The translations under genes and the position numbers were made by a program. The notes under the pieces are model-generated. The model was not told where the DNA came from. It made no database searches and saw only the letters and a list, made by a program, of their open reading frames with translations. DNA of 9,211 nucleotides from Oscillospiraceae bacterium (GTDB lineage: Bacteria > Bacillota > Clostridia > Oscillospirales > Oscillospiraceae), in the NCBI GenBank assembly GCA_016286595.1, contig JAEETR010000026.1:1-9211 (forward strand), written 5' to 3'. The stretch's first letter is position 1. The number at the start of each line of letters is the position of its first letter. Positions 1 through 5,977 of this stretch are shown in pieces.

Positions 1-411
1 CCTTGCGTTGACGAGGGTAAAGCGAAGACAAAATTCAGTATTCGTACTGTCGGCCTTGTTCCAGAATTGGAATATTATATAAGCAAGATCCCTCACAGAG
101 GTGAATATATCTTTGCTTCCCAAAAAGGCACGCTAAAGAATCCGACAAACTTCGAAAGAGAGTATAGAAAATTCTTTGATCGGCTGCGGGAAGCGGAACC
201 GTCTGTTAGATATCTTCCTATGCATTGTTGCCGTCATACTTTTGCGTCCCTGTCACTCGACTCCGGCGTACAAATTGTAAAATTGCGAGATTTGTTAGGT
301 CATAGCAACATAAAAACAACTTCTATATATTTACATACAAGAGAAGAACAGTTAAAGCAAGCAAGTCATAGTCTCCTTTCATACATAATGGACAGTGATA
401 CTGCGGAATGA
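1..411 (+). CDS. Tyrosine recombinase / phage-type integrase, C-terminal part (5' cut by window edge)
   Basis: This is the catalytic domain of a tyrosine site-specific recombinase, which cuts and rejoins attachment-site DNA through a 3'-phosphotyrosine. The frame is open from base 1, so the N-terminal arm-binding and core-binding domains lie outside the window; an internal TTG at 67 is not a convincing start. Catalytic positions can be read in order: a Lys in KTKFSIRT at 25-48 (beta-hairpin Lys), the HxxR box as HCCRHTF, LGHS with the second His, and the nucleophile Tyr in TTSIYLHT. The second Arg (Arg I) falls upstream or in a diverged segment that I cannot place. The gene is AT-rich unlike the following genes, which suggests transfer. 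It stops 24 bases before the tRNA fragment, as expected for an integrase next to its own attachment site. The catalytic part looks intact. Confidence 0.9.
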   Translation, partial: PCVDEGKAKTKFSIRTVGLVPELEYYISKIPHRGEYIFASQKGTLKNPTNFEREYRKFFDRLREAEPSVRYLPMHCCRHTFASLSLDSGVQIVKLRDLLGHSNIKTTSIYLHTREEQLKQASHSLLSYIMDSDTAE

Positions 412-434
412 ATTTTGGTTTGTATGACCTCGTT

Positions 435-481
435 GCTTGACGTGCGGAAGGTCGGGGATTCGAGTTCCTCAGTGTCCACCA
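435..481 (+). other. attR-like site: 3' part of a tRNA gene (candidate tRNA-Val, GAC)
   Basis: The sequence folds as the 3' part of a tRNA: anticodon loop TTGACGT at 437-443 (anticodon GAC at 439-441), 3' anticodon stem GCGGA at 444-448, variable loop AGGTC at 449-453, T-stem 454-458 with 466-470 around loop TTCGAGT at 459-465, acceptor 3' strand AGTGTCC at 471-477, discriminator A478 and encoded CCA at 479-481. No D-arm or acceptor 5' strand (expected GGACACT) lies upstream. The 5' anticodon stem would need TCCGC, but GTTGC is present at 432-436, so tRNA identity is lost left of about 435. That is where recombination-core identity should end. Not a functional tRNA by itself. The amino-acid identity is tentative because only the 3' part is seen. 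Confidence 0.78.
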
Positions 482-485
482 TACG

Positions 486-528
486 AAAAGCCCTTAAGCC
501 GTAAAGGTTTAAGGGCTTTTTGTTTTTT
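486..528 (+). terminator. Intrinsic terminator of the tRNA gene
   Basis: Stem AAGCCCTTAAGCC at 488-500 pairs with GGTTTAAGGGCTT at 506-518, with one G-T wobble and a 5-base loop. It is followed by a T-rich tract to 528. It starts within ten bases of the encoded CCA, the normal place for a tRNA terminator. This supports the view that 482 onwards is the original chromosomal flank of the tRNA gene. Confidence 0.88.
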
Positions 529-570
529 GACGGCTTCGGCGCGAAAAAAAACAGCGCCGCTGCCTTCCCC

Positions 571-599
571 TTTATCACGGCGGCGGGACGTGCTATAAT
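571..599 (+). promoter_or_regulatory. Candidate promoter for the small membrane protein gene
   Basis: There is a perfect -10 TATAAT at 594-599 with an extended TGC at 591-593. A weak -35 TTTATC at 571-576 lies 17 bases upstream of the -10. The -10 ends 23 bases before the ATG at 623, leaving room for a short leader with a ribosome binding site. Confidence 0.6.
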
Positions 600-622
600 A
601 TAAGCGGAAAGCAGGTGGAGTT

Positions 623-796
623 ATGCGCAAGATCGACCCGAACAGCGCCGAAAGTATGGAAGAATACGAGTTTTTCCGTTATCTGCAGAGGAAGGAAGCA
701 CTGCCGCCGCGGAAAAAAGCACCGCTGACCCCCGCCATTTACGTCATATGCTTTGCCGCCGCGGCGGTCATCTTTCTGCTGTGCCGGATTTTTTGA
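623..796 (+). CDS. Small single-span membrane protein of unknown function (57 aa)
   Basis: I do not recognise this gene. It is supported by context: an extended -10 promoter just upstream, an AGGTGGAG ribosome binding site at 613-620, an ATG at 623 and a strong terminator 40 bases after the stop. The product starts MRKIDPNSAE, with a charged, acidic and aromatic-rich N-terminal half (MEEYEFFRYLQRKE) followed by a basic-proline linker (PPRKKAPLTP). It ends in one hydrophobic helix at about residues 37-57 (AIYVICFAAAAVIFLLCRIF). The positive linker before the helix predicts a cytoplasmic N-terminus and a C-terminal anchor. Nothing points to a toxin or a leader peptide specifically. It is the first chromosomal gene after the integration junction and lies tail to tail with the ANTAR gene. 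Confidence 0.6.
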   Translation: MRKIDPNSAESMEEYEFFRYLQRKEALPPRKKAPLTPAIYVICFAAAAVIFLLCRIF

Positions 797-835
797 TCAT
801 CCCCGCCCGCGCCCTCCGGCTCTGCGCCGATATAC

Positions 836-870
836 AAAGCGCCCCGTCTCACAGACGCGGCGCTTTCTTA
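836..870. terminator. Shared terminator between convergent genes
   Basis: Stem AAAGCGCCCCGTCT at 836-849 pairs with AGACGCGGCGCTTT at 853-866, with one mismatch and a 3-base loop. T-richness follows on both strands (TTTCTTATTT on +, TTTGTATA on -). It can serve the small + gene and the - strand glnA-ANTAR operon, whose stop at 868 touches the stem. Confidence 0.8.
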
Positions 871-1458
871 TTTGTCCGAATACTGCTTTATTATGCTCTC
901 GGCCACCTGGGACGACGTGGCGCCGGCGTCCATGGCCCGCTTCTCTATGAGGCGGTGGGCCTCGTCCTCGGACAGCCCCAGACGCTCTATGAGCAGCCAC
1001 TTGGCCCGGTTAACGGCGCGTATCTCGGCTATCTTCTCCTCCACGCTCTCCCGGCGGCGCTCCATGCGGCGCATCCGCTCCCGCACGGCGCACATATTCC
1101 GCAGGGTCTGGGTCACCAGCTGGGACGACGTGGGCTTCGACAGCACCATCACGCCGGACTCCATCACCCGTCCGTACACGTTGTCATAATCGTCGGCACG
1201 GACGAACAGCAGTACCCCCGACCCGCCGGAGGCGCACACGTCCGCGGCAAGCCGCGCCCCGTGCTCGTCGGGCAGGGGCGAATTTATAAGCACCAGATCG
1301 TACTCCCGTTCCAGCAGCGCCCGCCGGGCCTGCCCGGCGTTCTCCGCCGTGGTGACGGGGTAATAGTCCGTCATGGGCAGAAGGGGCAGCGTGGCGGCGG
1401 TGAATTTTTCCGAGGCGCAGACGAAGAGCACGCTGAAGGTGCGCTCCCTGAATACCAT
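868..1458 (-). CDS. ANTAR-domain antitermination regulator with degenerate receiver (NitR/NasT-like)
   Basis: The product is predicted to be an RNA-binding antiterminator of the ANTAR class, which binds paired small hairpins in nascent mRNA and prevents terminator formation. Residues about 8-118 form a receiver-like fold (DLVLINSPLPDEHG at 54-67, conserved KP at 108-109). The phosphoacceptor Asp is replaced by Asn59, and the N-terminal acidic pair is absent (VCASEK). A charged helix at about 120-145 leads into the ANTAR domain at about 142-193, with typical KWLLIERLGLSEDEAHRLI and AMDAGATSSQVAESII. The start ATG at 1458 has AAGGAGGGG six bases upstream. It lies 34 bases after the glnA stop with no terminator between, so it is probably cotranscribed. 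Clostridia are known to carry an ANTAR gene (nitR-type) beside glnA; nitrogen control is therefore inferred from context. Confidence 0.88.
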   Translation of the reverse strand: MVFRERTFSVLFVCASEKFTAATLPLLPMTDYYPVTTAENAGQARRALLEREYDLVLINSPLPDEHGARLAADVCASGGSGVLLFVRADDYDNVYGRVMESGVMVLSKPTSSQLVTQTLRNMCAVRERMRRMERRRESVEEKIAEIRAVNRAKWLLIERLGLSEDEAHRLIEKRAMDAGATSSQVAESIIKQYSDK

Positions 1459-1492
1459 CTGACCCCTCCTTTCCCCGATAATGGTTACGCGA

Positions 1493-2704
1493 TCACAGCC
1501 AGCAGTAGGCGTCGATGATATTCTTGGGCAGATGCTCCCTCACGAACTGGCTGGCGGAGGCGGCAGCGGCGGCCTCCTGCAGGGTGGCGGGCAGCCGTTT
1601 GAAGGTGCCGAGCACCTCCTCCGACGCGGTGAACAGGTTAACGTCCGCGCTGGGGGGCAGGGGGATTTGGTACTCTATGCCCCGAAGTCCCGCGTATATG
1701 AGCAGGGCGAAGGCCAGATAGGGATTGGCTCCGGCGTCGGGGGAGCGCAGCTCCATCCGGCGGGACCCGTCCAGTGAGGCGGGAACGCGGATGAGCTGGG
1801 ACCGGTTTTCCGCGGACCAGCTTACGTAGGCCGGGGCCTTGTTGACGCCCAGCCGCTGGTAGGAGCTTTCCGTGGGATTCAGGAACAGGGTGATGTCGCC
1901 GATGACGTCCAGTATGCCGGCGATGACGTGATCCAGCATGTCGGCGCCGCCGGGACCCTTCACGGATATGTTCACGTGCATGCCGCTGCCTGCCTTGTCC
2001 GGCAGGGGCTTGGGGGAGAAATCGGCACACAGGCCGTTGCGGGCGGCGATGGTCTGCACCACCGAGCGGAACGTCAGGGCGTTGTCGGCGGCGCTCATGG
2101 CGTCGGAATAGCGGAAGTCGATCTCATTCTGGCCGGGACCCTCCTCGTGGTGGGATGATTCCGGATGGAACCCCATCTGTGACAGGGTGAGGATTATCTC
2201 CCGGCGCACGTTCTCGCCCTTGTCGTCGGGGGCGATGTCCATATACCCGGCGTTGTCGTAGGGTATCTTCGTGGGACGGCCCTCCTCGTCGGTGTTGAAC
2301 AGATAGAACTCCATCTCCGCGCCGAAGTTGAAGGTTATGCCGTAAAAGGCGGCGTCCTCCGCGGCCTTGCGCAGTATGGCGCGGCTGTCGCTCTCCAGCT
2401 CGCGGCCGTCGGGGTGGGTCACGGTGCAGAACATCCGCACCACACGCCCGTTCTCCGAGCGCCAGGGCAGCGACGACAGCGTGGAGGGGTCCGGGTGCAG
2501 GAACAGGTCCGAGCGCACCTCTCCTCCGAAACCGGCGATGGCGGAGGCGTCGATGGCGATGCCGTACTCGAAGGCCCGCTTCAGCTCGCCGGGCACGATG
2601 GCTATGTTCTTCGGCCGTCCGAACACGTCGCAGAAGGCCAGGCGGATGAACCGCACGTCCTCCTCCTCAACGTACTGCAGGACCTCTTCTTTCGTGTATT
2701 TCAT
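1493..2704 (-). CDS. glnA: Type I glutamine synthetase, short variant (403 aa)
   Basis: Glutamine synthetase makes glutamine from glutamate, ammonia and ATP in the cytosol. Class motifs in order: D52/S54 segment, GAEMEF (metal Glu130, Glu132), SSHHEEGPGQNEID (183-196), KPLPDKAGSGMHVN (232-245, His243), NRSQLIRVP (300-308) and MELRSPDAGANPYLAFA (317-333). The ATG at 2704 is preferred because AAGGAAG lies eight bases upstream; a GTG six codons earlier would include that site in the coding region. Oddities: the flap reads GVNKAP with Lys289 where typical enzymes have GYEAP; Gly61 stands where Bacillus subtilis has the feedback Arg62; and the protein ends at DAYCWL, lacking the usual C-terminal WExxxY segment. 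No other frame after the stop encodes it. Family membership is certain; catalytic efficiency and feedback behaviour are not. Confidence 0.93.
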   Translation of the reverse strand: MKYTKEEVLQYVEEEDVRFIRLAFCDVFGRPKNIAIVPGELKRAFEYGIAIDASAIAGFGGEVRSDLFLHPDPSTLSSLPWRSENGRVVRMFCTVTHPDGRELESDSRAILRKAAEDAAFYGITFNFGAEMEFYLFNTDEEGRPTKIPYDNAGYMDIAPDDKGENVRREIILTLSQMGFHPESSHHEEGPGQNEIDFRYSDAMSAADNALTFRSVVQTIAARNGLCADFSPKPLPDKAGSGMHVNISVKGPGGADMLDHVIAGILDVIGDITLFLNPTESSYQRLGVNKAPAYVSWSAENRSQLIRVPASLDGSRRMELRSPDAGANPYLAFALLIYAGLRGIEYQIPLPPSADVNLFTASEEVLGTFKRLPATLQEAAAAASASQFVREHLPKNIIDAYCWL

Positions 2705-2723
2705 GGCAGACACTTCCTTCACC

Positions 2724-2757
2724 GTGTTACTGTATTAAACAAAATGCAGTATAACAC
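2724..2757. promoter_or_regulatory. Imperfect inverted repeat over the glnA -10 (candidate operator)
   Basis: GTGTTACTG at 2724-2732 faces CAGTATAACAC at 2747-2757. Pairing continues inward (TATT with AATG) to a six-base centre, with a two-base bulge and one mismatch. The repeat covers the -10 and the predicted start site. It resembles GlnR/TnrA half-sites (TGTNA, TNACA), but the half-sites are 22 bases apart rather than seven, so it is not a canonical box. Its regulator is unknown. Confidence 0.4.
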
Positions 2758-2777
2758 AGGCAATTCGTCTTTGGCAA
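2748..2777 (-). promoter_or_regulatory. glnA promoter
   Basis: On the minus strand, -35 TTGCCA (2772-2777), an 18-base spacer and -10 TATACT (2748-2753) with an extended TGT just upstream form a plausible sigma-A promoter. Transcription would start near 2741, giving a leader of about 37 bases. That is too short to hold a two-hairpin ANTAR target plus a terminator. Confidence 0.65.
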
Positions 2778-2791
2778 GAGGTATCCGGCCG

Positions 2792-2820
2792 TTGTCACGG
2801 GGCGCGTGCGGGTGTATAAT
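2792..2820 (+). promoter_or_regulatory. Promoter of the histidine phosphatase gene
   Basis: -35 TTGTCA at 2792-2797, a 17-base spacer and perfect -10 TATAAT at 2815-2820 give a near-consensus sigma-A promoter. The leader is about 20 bases and carries AGGGAGGA at 2833-2840. It diverges from the glnA promoter, with only 14 bases between the two -35 boxes. Confidence 0.75.
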
Positions 2821-2846
2821 GGTAAAAAACGCAGGGAGGACCGCAT

Positions 2847-3572
2847 ATGAAGCTTATCTTCATCCGCCACGGCGAGCCGGACTATTCCATAGACAGCCTT
2901 ACCGAAACGGGCTGGCGCGAGGCGGAGCTTCTGGCCGAGCGCATGGCGAAGACCGAGGTGACGGAGTATTTCGTTTCCCCTCTGGGCCGGGCCGGGGACA
3001 CCGCCAGGGCCACCCTTGAAAAGACCGGCCGCACCGCCCGGGTCCTGCCCTGGCTGGAGGAGTTCACCCCCCGGGTCCTGCGGCCCGACAGGGACGAGCC
3101 CACCATCTGCTGGGACTGGCTGCCCCAGGACTGGCTGGCCGACGAGCGGTTTCTGGACCGCCGCCGCTGGAGCGAGAACGACGTGATGGCAAACGGCGGC
3201 GTGCGTCAGGAGTATGACCGGGTCGTCCGCGCCTTCGACGATTTCCTGGCCGAACACGGCTACGTCCGCGACGGGCTCATGTACCGCGCCGAAAGACCCA
3301 GCCACGACACGCTGGCCTTCTTCTGCCATCTGGCCATAACGGGCGTTCTGATGAGCAGACTGATGAACGTGTCCCCCATGGCGATATGGCAGAGCTTCGC
3401 CCCGGCGCCCACCTCCGTCACGATATTCAACACCGAGGAGCGCCGCTCCGGAAAGGCCGTATTCCGGGCATCCTGCGTGGGGGATATATCCCATCTCTAC
3501 GCCGCGGGGCAGTCGCCCTCCTTCGCCGGACGCTTCTGCGAGGTCAACGGCGACGGGGACAGGACGGACTGA
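2847..3572 (+). CDS. Histidine phosphatase superfamily protein (phosphoglycerate mutase-like)
   Basis: Members of this superfamily hydrolyse or transfer phosphate through a phosphohistidine. The N-terminal FIRHGEP gives the RHG signature with His8 as predicted nucleophile. SPLGRAGDTA at 44-53 carries the second conserved Arg48, EEF at 71-73 may supply the proton donor, and FFCHLAITG at 158-166 holds the second catalytic His161. The length of 241 residues is somewhat longer than simple cobC/gpmB-type enzymes because of an insert at about 73-120 rich in Trp and Asp (DEPTICWDWLPQDW). No signal peptide or membrane segment is seen, so it should be cytosolic. The ATG at 2847 has AGGGAGGA six bases upstream. 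It has its own promoter and a terminator directly after, so it is monocistronic. The substrate cannot be inferred; phosphoglycerate mutase activity is not implied. Confidence 0.88.
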   Translation: MKLIFIRHGEPDYSIDSLTETGWREAELLAERMAKTEVTEYFVSPLGRAGDTARATLEKTGRTARVLPWLEEFTPRVLRPDRDEPTICWDWLPQDWLADERFLDRRRWSENDVMANGGVRQEYDRVVRAFDDFLAEHGYVRDGLMYRAERPSHDTLAFFCHLAITGVLMSRLMNVSPMAIWQSFAPAPTSVTIFNTEERRSGKAVFRASCVGDISHLYAAGQSPSFAGRFCEVNGDGDRTD

Positions 3573-3603
3573 GATCCGGTCCCCGGAGATGGACATAAAA
3601 ACG

Positions 3604-3640
3604 AAAAAACGCCCTGCCGGATCTCGGCAGGGCGTTTTAT
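3604..3640. terminator. Bidirectional terminator between convergent genes
   Basis: A perfect 14-base-pair stem, AAAACGCCCTGCCG at 3606-3619 with CGGCAGGGCGTTTT at 3625-3638, has a 5-base loop and is flanked by A and T runs on both sides. It ends the phosphatase transcript on + and the M42 peptidase transcript on -. Confidence 0.9.
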
Positions 3641-3649
3641 GTCAACCGG

Positions 3650-4684
3650 TTATCTGGTCAGGTACGCGTAAAGCAGCTTGTAGGTGCTGCGCAGGCCGTC
3701 GATATGGGTGCGCTCGTAGCCGTGGGAATTGGCGGTGCCGGGGCCGATGGCGGCGTGGCGGATGTCGTACCCGGCGGCAAGGCTCACGTCGGCGTCGGTG
3801 CCGTAGTGGGGGGTGAAGATATCCACGGCGAAGTCGGCGCCGCAGTCGATGGCAGTCTGTCGCAGCTCGTTGGTCATGGCCCAGTGGTAGGGATAGCGGG
3901 AGTCCTTGGCGAAGATGGACACCTTGTGCTCGTCGGAGGTCTGGTCCGGGCCGGTGGGGGCGATGTCGACGGCCAGCATGTCCTTCACGTCGCCGGGCAG
4001 CCAGGAGGTGCCGTGGCCTATCTCCTCGTACATGGAGAAGTAGAAGTAGGTCTTCCGGGAGGGGGCCGTACCGGCGGCCTTCATAGCCCGGATGGCCGTG
4101 AGCACCACGGCGGCGTTGGCCTTGTCGTCGATAAAGCGGGATTTTATATAGCCGTTGGACACTGTGAGGCGGGGCTCAAGGGCGATCACGTCCCCCGTCT
4201 CCACGCCCAGCGCCCGGACGTCCGCGGCGGACTTCACGTCCTCGTCCAGCACCACGCACACGTTGGTGCGGTAGTCCGGGGGCGTCTGGCGGAGCTCCTC
4301 CTCCGTCACGTGGACGGAGTTGGGCGTGCGGCACACGGTGCCGGTATATACCCGGCCGCCCCGGGTGTAGACCCGCACGTTCTCGCCCATGCAGTAGAAG
4401 GGATACAGCCCGCCTACGGAGCACACGTTCAGCGTGCCGTCGGCGTTTATGCGGCGCACCATAAGGCCGATGTCGTCCAGATGGGCCGCCACGCAAAGAG
4501 GGTCGCCCCCCTCGCCCGCGGCGGCTATCACGCCGCCCTTGTGAAGGACGGTATAATCGCATCCCAGCTCATCCAGTACGGCGCACAGCACCTCCTGCAC
4601 CGCCTCGTAGCAGCCGGTGGTGCTGTCGGCGTCGAGAAGCCGTTTGAAAACGTCAAGACAGTATTTTTCATCGAAATCGTACAT
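3650..4684 (-). CDS. M42 family metallo-aminopeptidase
   Basis: M42 enzymes are cytosolic two-metal aminopeptidases, usually self-compartmentalising tetrahedral dodecamers that trim short peptides. The metal-site residues can be placed: His68 in AAHLDDIGLMV, the bridging Asp186 in SRFIDDKAN, the catalytic base Glu220 and ligand Glu221 in MYEEIGHGTS, Asp240 in LAVDIAP, and the last His321 in NSHGYE. The PDZ-like insert domain should be about residues 75-170. The length of 344 is normal for the family. The YEEIGHG form belongs to the branch with this spelling rather than the QEEVG of classical glutamyl aminopeptidases, so specificity is left open. AAGGGGA lies six bases before the ATG. The gene follows the GGDEF gene by 73 bases containing a hairpin, and no clear promoter of its own was found. 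Confidence 0.92.
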   Translation of the reverse strand: MYDFDEKYCLDVFKRLLDADSTTGCYEAVQEVLCAVLDELGCDYTVLHKGGVIAAAGEGGDPLCVAAHLDDIGLMVRRINADGTLNVCSVGGLYPFYCMGENVRVYTRGGRVYTGTVCRTPNSVHVTEEELRQTPPDYRTNVCVVLDEDVKSAADVRALGVETGDVIALEPRLTVSNGYIKSRFIDDKANAAVVLTAIRAMKAAGTAPSRKTYFYFSMYEEIGHGTSWLPGDVKDMLAVDIAPTGPDQTSDEHKVSIFAKDSRYPYHWAMTNELRQTAIDCGADFAVDIFTPHYGTDADVSLAAGYDIRHAAIGPGTANSHGYERTHIDGLRSTYKLLYAYLTR

Positions 4685-4706
4685 TTTTCGTCCCCTTATT
4701 CAAAGA

Positions 4707-4732
4707 CACGGCCTGTGAGGACACAGGCCGTG
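4707..4732 (-). terminator. Hairpin between the GGDEF and M42 genes (weak terminator or attenuator)
   Basis: A perfect 11-base-pair stem is formed by CACGGCCTGTG (4707-4717) and CACAGGCCGTG (4722-4732), with a 4-base loop. Read on the minus strand it is followed by TCTTTGAA, a short U-tract. It begins 25 bases after the GGDEF stop codon and ends 22 bases before the peptidase start, so it may end the GGDEF transcript or limit read-through. Confidence 0.6.
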
Positions 4733-4757
4733 CTGGTTTACATAACACGAAAAAGCG

Positions 4758-5933
4758 TTACCGTATCGCTGCCTTCATCTCCCGCTTGCGCTCGTACATG
4801 GCCACGTCGGCCCGGCGCATGACGTCGGAGCATGTGTCGTCCCTGGAGGGGTCGTAGCGGACTATGCCCACGGCGATGGACAGGTCGCAGGACAGGTCGG
4901 AGCCTATGTTGTAGCGCTTCACGGCGGCCTCGACCCTGGCGGCGGCGTCGTCCAGGAAGGTGTAGTCGCTGCCCACGATGATGGAGGCGTACTCGTCGCC
5001 GCCGATGCGGTAGATCTCGCTGGACAGGAAGGCTGTCTCCAGGGCTCTTGCGGCGAGAATGAGTATCTGGTCGCCCAGCTCGTGGCCGTAGGTGTCGTTT
5101 ATCTCCTTGAGGTTGTTCACGTCCATCATGGCCACGGCGAACTCGGCGCCGCCGGAGGCTATCTGCTCGGTCATGGCGTTGGAGGCTTCCTCAAAGGCCA
5201 TGCGGTTTTTCGCGCCGGTGAGGCCGTCCTTGCGGGACAGCTCCATGGCGGTCTCGGCGTCGTGGCGGAAATCGTCCGCCTCCCGGGCGTAGGAGTGGCT
5301 CTCCTCCCGGGTGACGATAAAGCAGGTGGAGCAAAGACACAGCAGCATGACGCCCGCGGGGTAGAAGGGGTTGCCCTTCACAAGGAACTGGAAAAGACCG
5401 CCCACCACGGGCATGAAGGTGAACAGGATGGCCAGATTGCGGCGCACCTGATGGAACTCGTCCGCGGCTTTTGACGCCAGGAGCACCACGTCGGCGATTA
5501 TGTAGTAGGAGAAGATGAGCAGGAACAGCAGTATCCGCAGGAACAGGATGCCCCTGTTGGTGAGGAAGAGGGGTCCTATGGCGCAGATGACGATGGCGGC
5601 AAGGATGGAGGAGCACAGAACGTCGTAAGCGCCGCCGGTCCTGCCCCTGACGTACACCAGGATATAGCGGGCCCACATCATGGCGGCTATGCCGCTGGAG
5701 ATGAAGCAGGCGGCGCCGATGACGTTGTACGCCCCGGTGGTGGCGTTCATGAACTCGGACTCGAAAAGGCTCCACAGCGCGTCCGTTACGAGATAGACGG
5801 CGGACCACATCAGGAACCGCTGAAATATGGGCTGGGCCTTGTCACCCAGGGTCATGGTGCGCACGAAGTGGCCCAGTATCAGGGTGACGACGGCGAATAC
5901 GGCGGAAAGCTCCGCGTAAAGAGCGTATAACAT
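4758..5933 (-). CDS. Membrane diguanylate cyclase (7TM-like sensor plus GGDEF domain)
   Basis: The C-terminal GGDEF domain predicts synthesis of cyclic di-GMP from two GTP. With the start at 5933 (391 aa), the N-terminal 210 residues hold about seven hydrophobic segments (roughly 5-24, 42-58, 70-94, 104-124, 129-152, 166-185, 191-207). A short helical linker (AREADDFRHDAETAMELSRK) leads to the cyclase domain at about 235-391. That domain has DGLTGAKNR, the metal and base site MDVNNLKEIND with Asp271, and the signature GGDEY at 311-315. The final Phe is Tyr, and there is no RxxD inhibitory site upstream (FLSSEIYR). An ATG at 5969 exists, but it lies only eight bases after the -10 box; the ATG at 5933 has AGGAG nine bases upstream and leaves a leader, so it is preferred. 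The sensed signal is unknown. Confidence 0.88.
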   Translation of the reverse strand: MLYALYAELSAVFAVVTLILGHFVRTMTLGDKAQPIFQRFLMWSAVYLVTDALWSLFESEFMNATTGAYNVIGAACFISSGIAAMMWARYILVYVRGRTGGAYDVLCSSILAAIVICAIGPLFLTNRGILFLRILLFLLIFSYYIIADVVLLASKAADEFHQVRRNLAILFTFMPVVGGLFQFLVKGNPFYPAGVMLLCLCSTCFIVTREESHSYAREADDFRHDAETAMELSRKDGLTGAKNRMAFEEASNAMTEQIASGGAEFAVAMMDVNNLKEINDTYGHELGDQILILAARALETAFLSSEIYRIGGDEYASIIVGSDYTFLDDAAARVEAAVKRYNIGSDLSCDLSIAVGIVRYDPSRDDTCSDVMRRADVAMYERKREMKAAIR

Positions 5934-5977
5934 ATGGAAATACTCCTGACGTCGGCGTTCGGAGAACATACAAAATA

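Larger units (their letters stand above)
1..481. mobile_element. Right end of a tRNA-targeted integrative element (partial)
   Basis: An integrase gene end lies directly beside a partial tRNA 3' end, the usual end structure of genomic islands, prophages and ICEs that recombine into tRNA genes. The left part is visibly AT-rich and uses codons such as TTA, ATA and AAA, while everything right of about 530 is GC-rich. The junction is the tRNA fragment at 435-481. The element body and the intact tRNA copy would lie off the left edge. The kind of element cannot be told because no other cargo is visible. The boundary is an inference from the tRNA fragment and the composition change. Confidence 0.65.

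Noticed and set aside
432..481. Complete functional tRNA gene
   Set aside because: No D-arm or acceptor 5' strand matches upstream, and the 5' anticodon stem does not pair properly, so only the 3' portion exists.
748..1518. Long plus-strand open frame of 256 codons opposite the ANTAR gene
   Set aside because: The product is rich in Gly, His, Pro and Arg with no motif, it lies antisense to a clear ANTAR gene, and it has no ribosome binding site. It is a typical GC-rich shadow frame.
2705..2741. ANTAR target (paired hexaloop hairpins plus terminator) in the glnA leader
   Set aside because: The predicted leader is only about 37 bases, and the single imperfect hairpin there has a TTGTTT loop without the required A1/G4. 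No second hairpin or terminator is present.
2727..3596. 289-codon minus-strand frame opposite the histidine phosphatase, crossing the divergent promoters
   Set aside because: Its Gly/Pro/Val-rich composition and overlap with two promoters mark it as a shadow. The plus-strand RHG motif and ribosome binding site decide the coding strand.
3704..4822. 372-codon plus-strand frame opposite the M42 gene
   Set aside because: It covers the antisense of a well-supported peptidase, is composed mainly of Gly, Val, His and Ala, and crosses the intergenic hairpin into the next gene. No family motif was seen.
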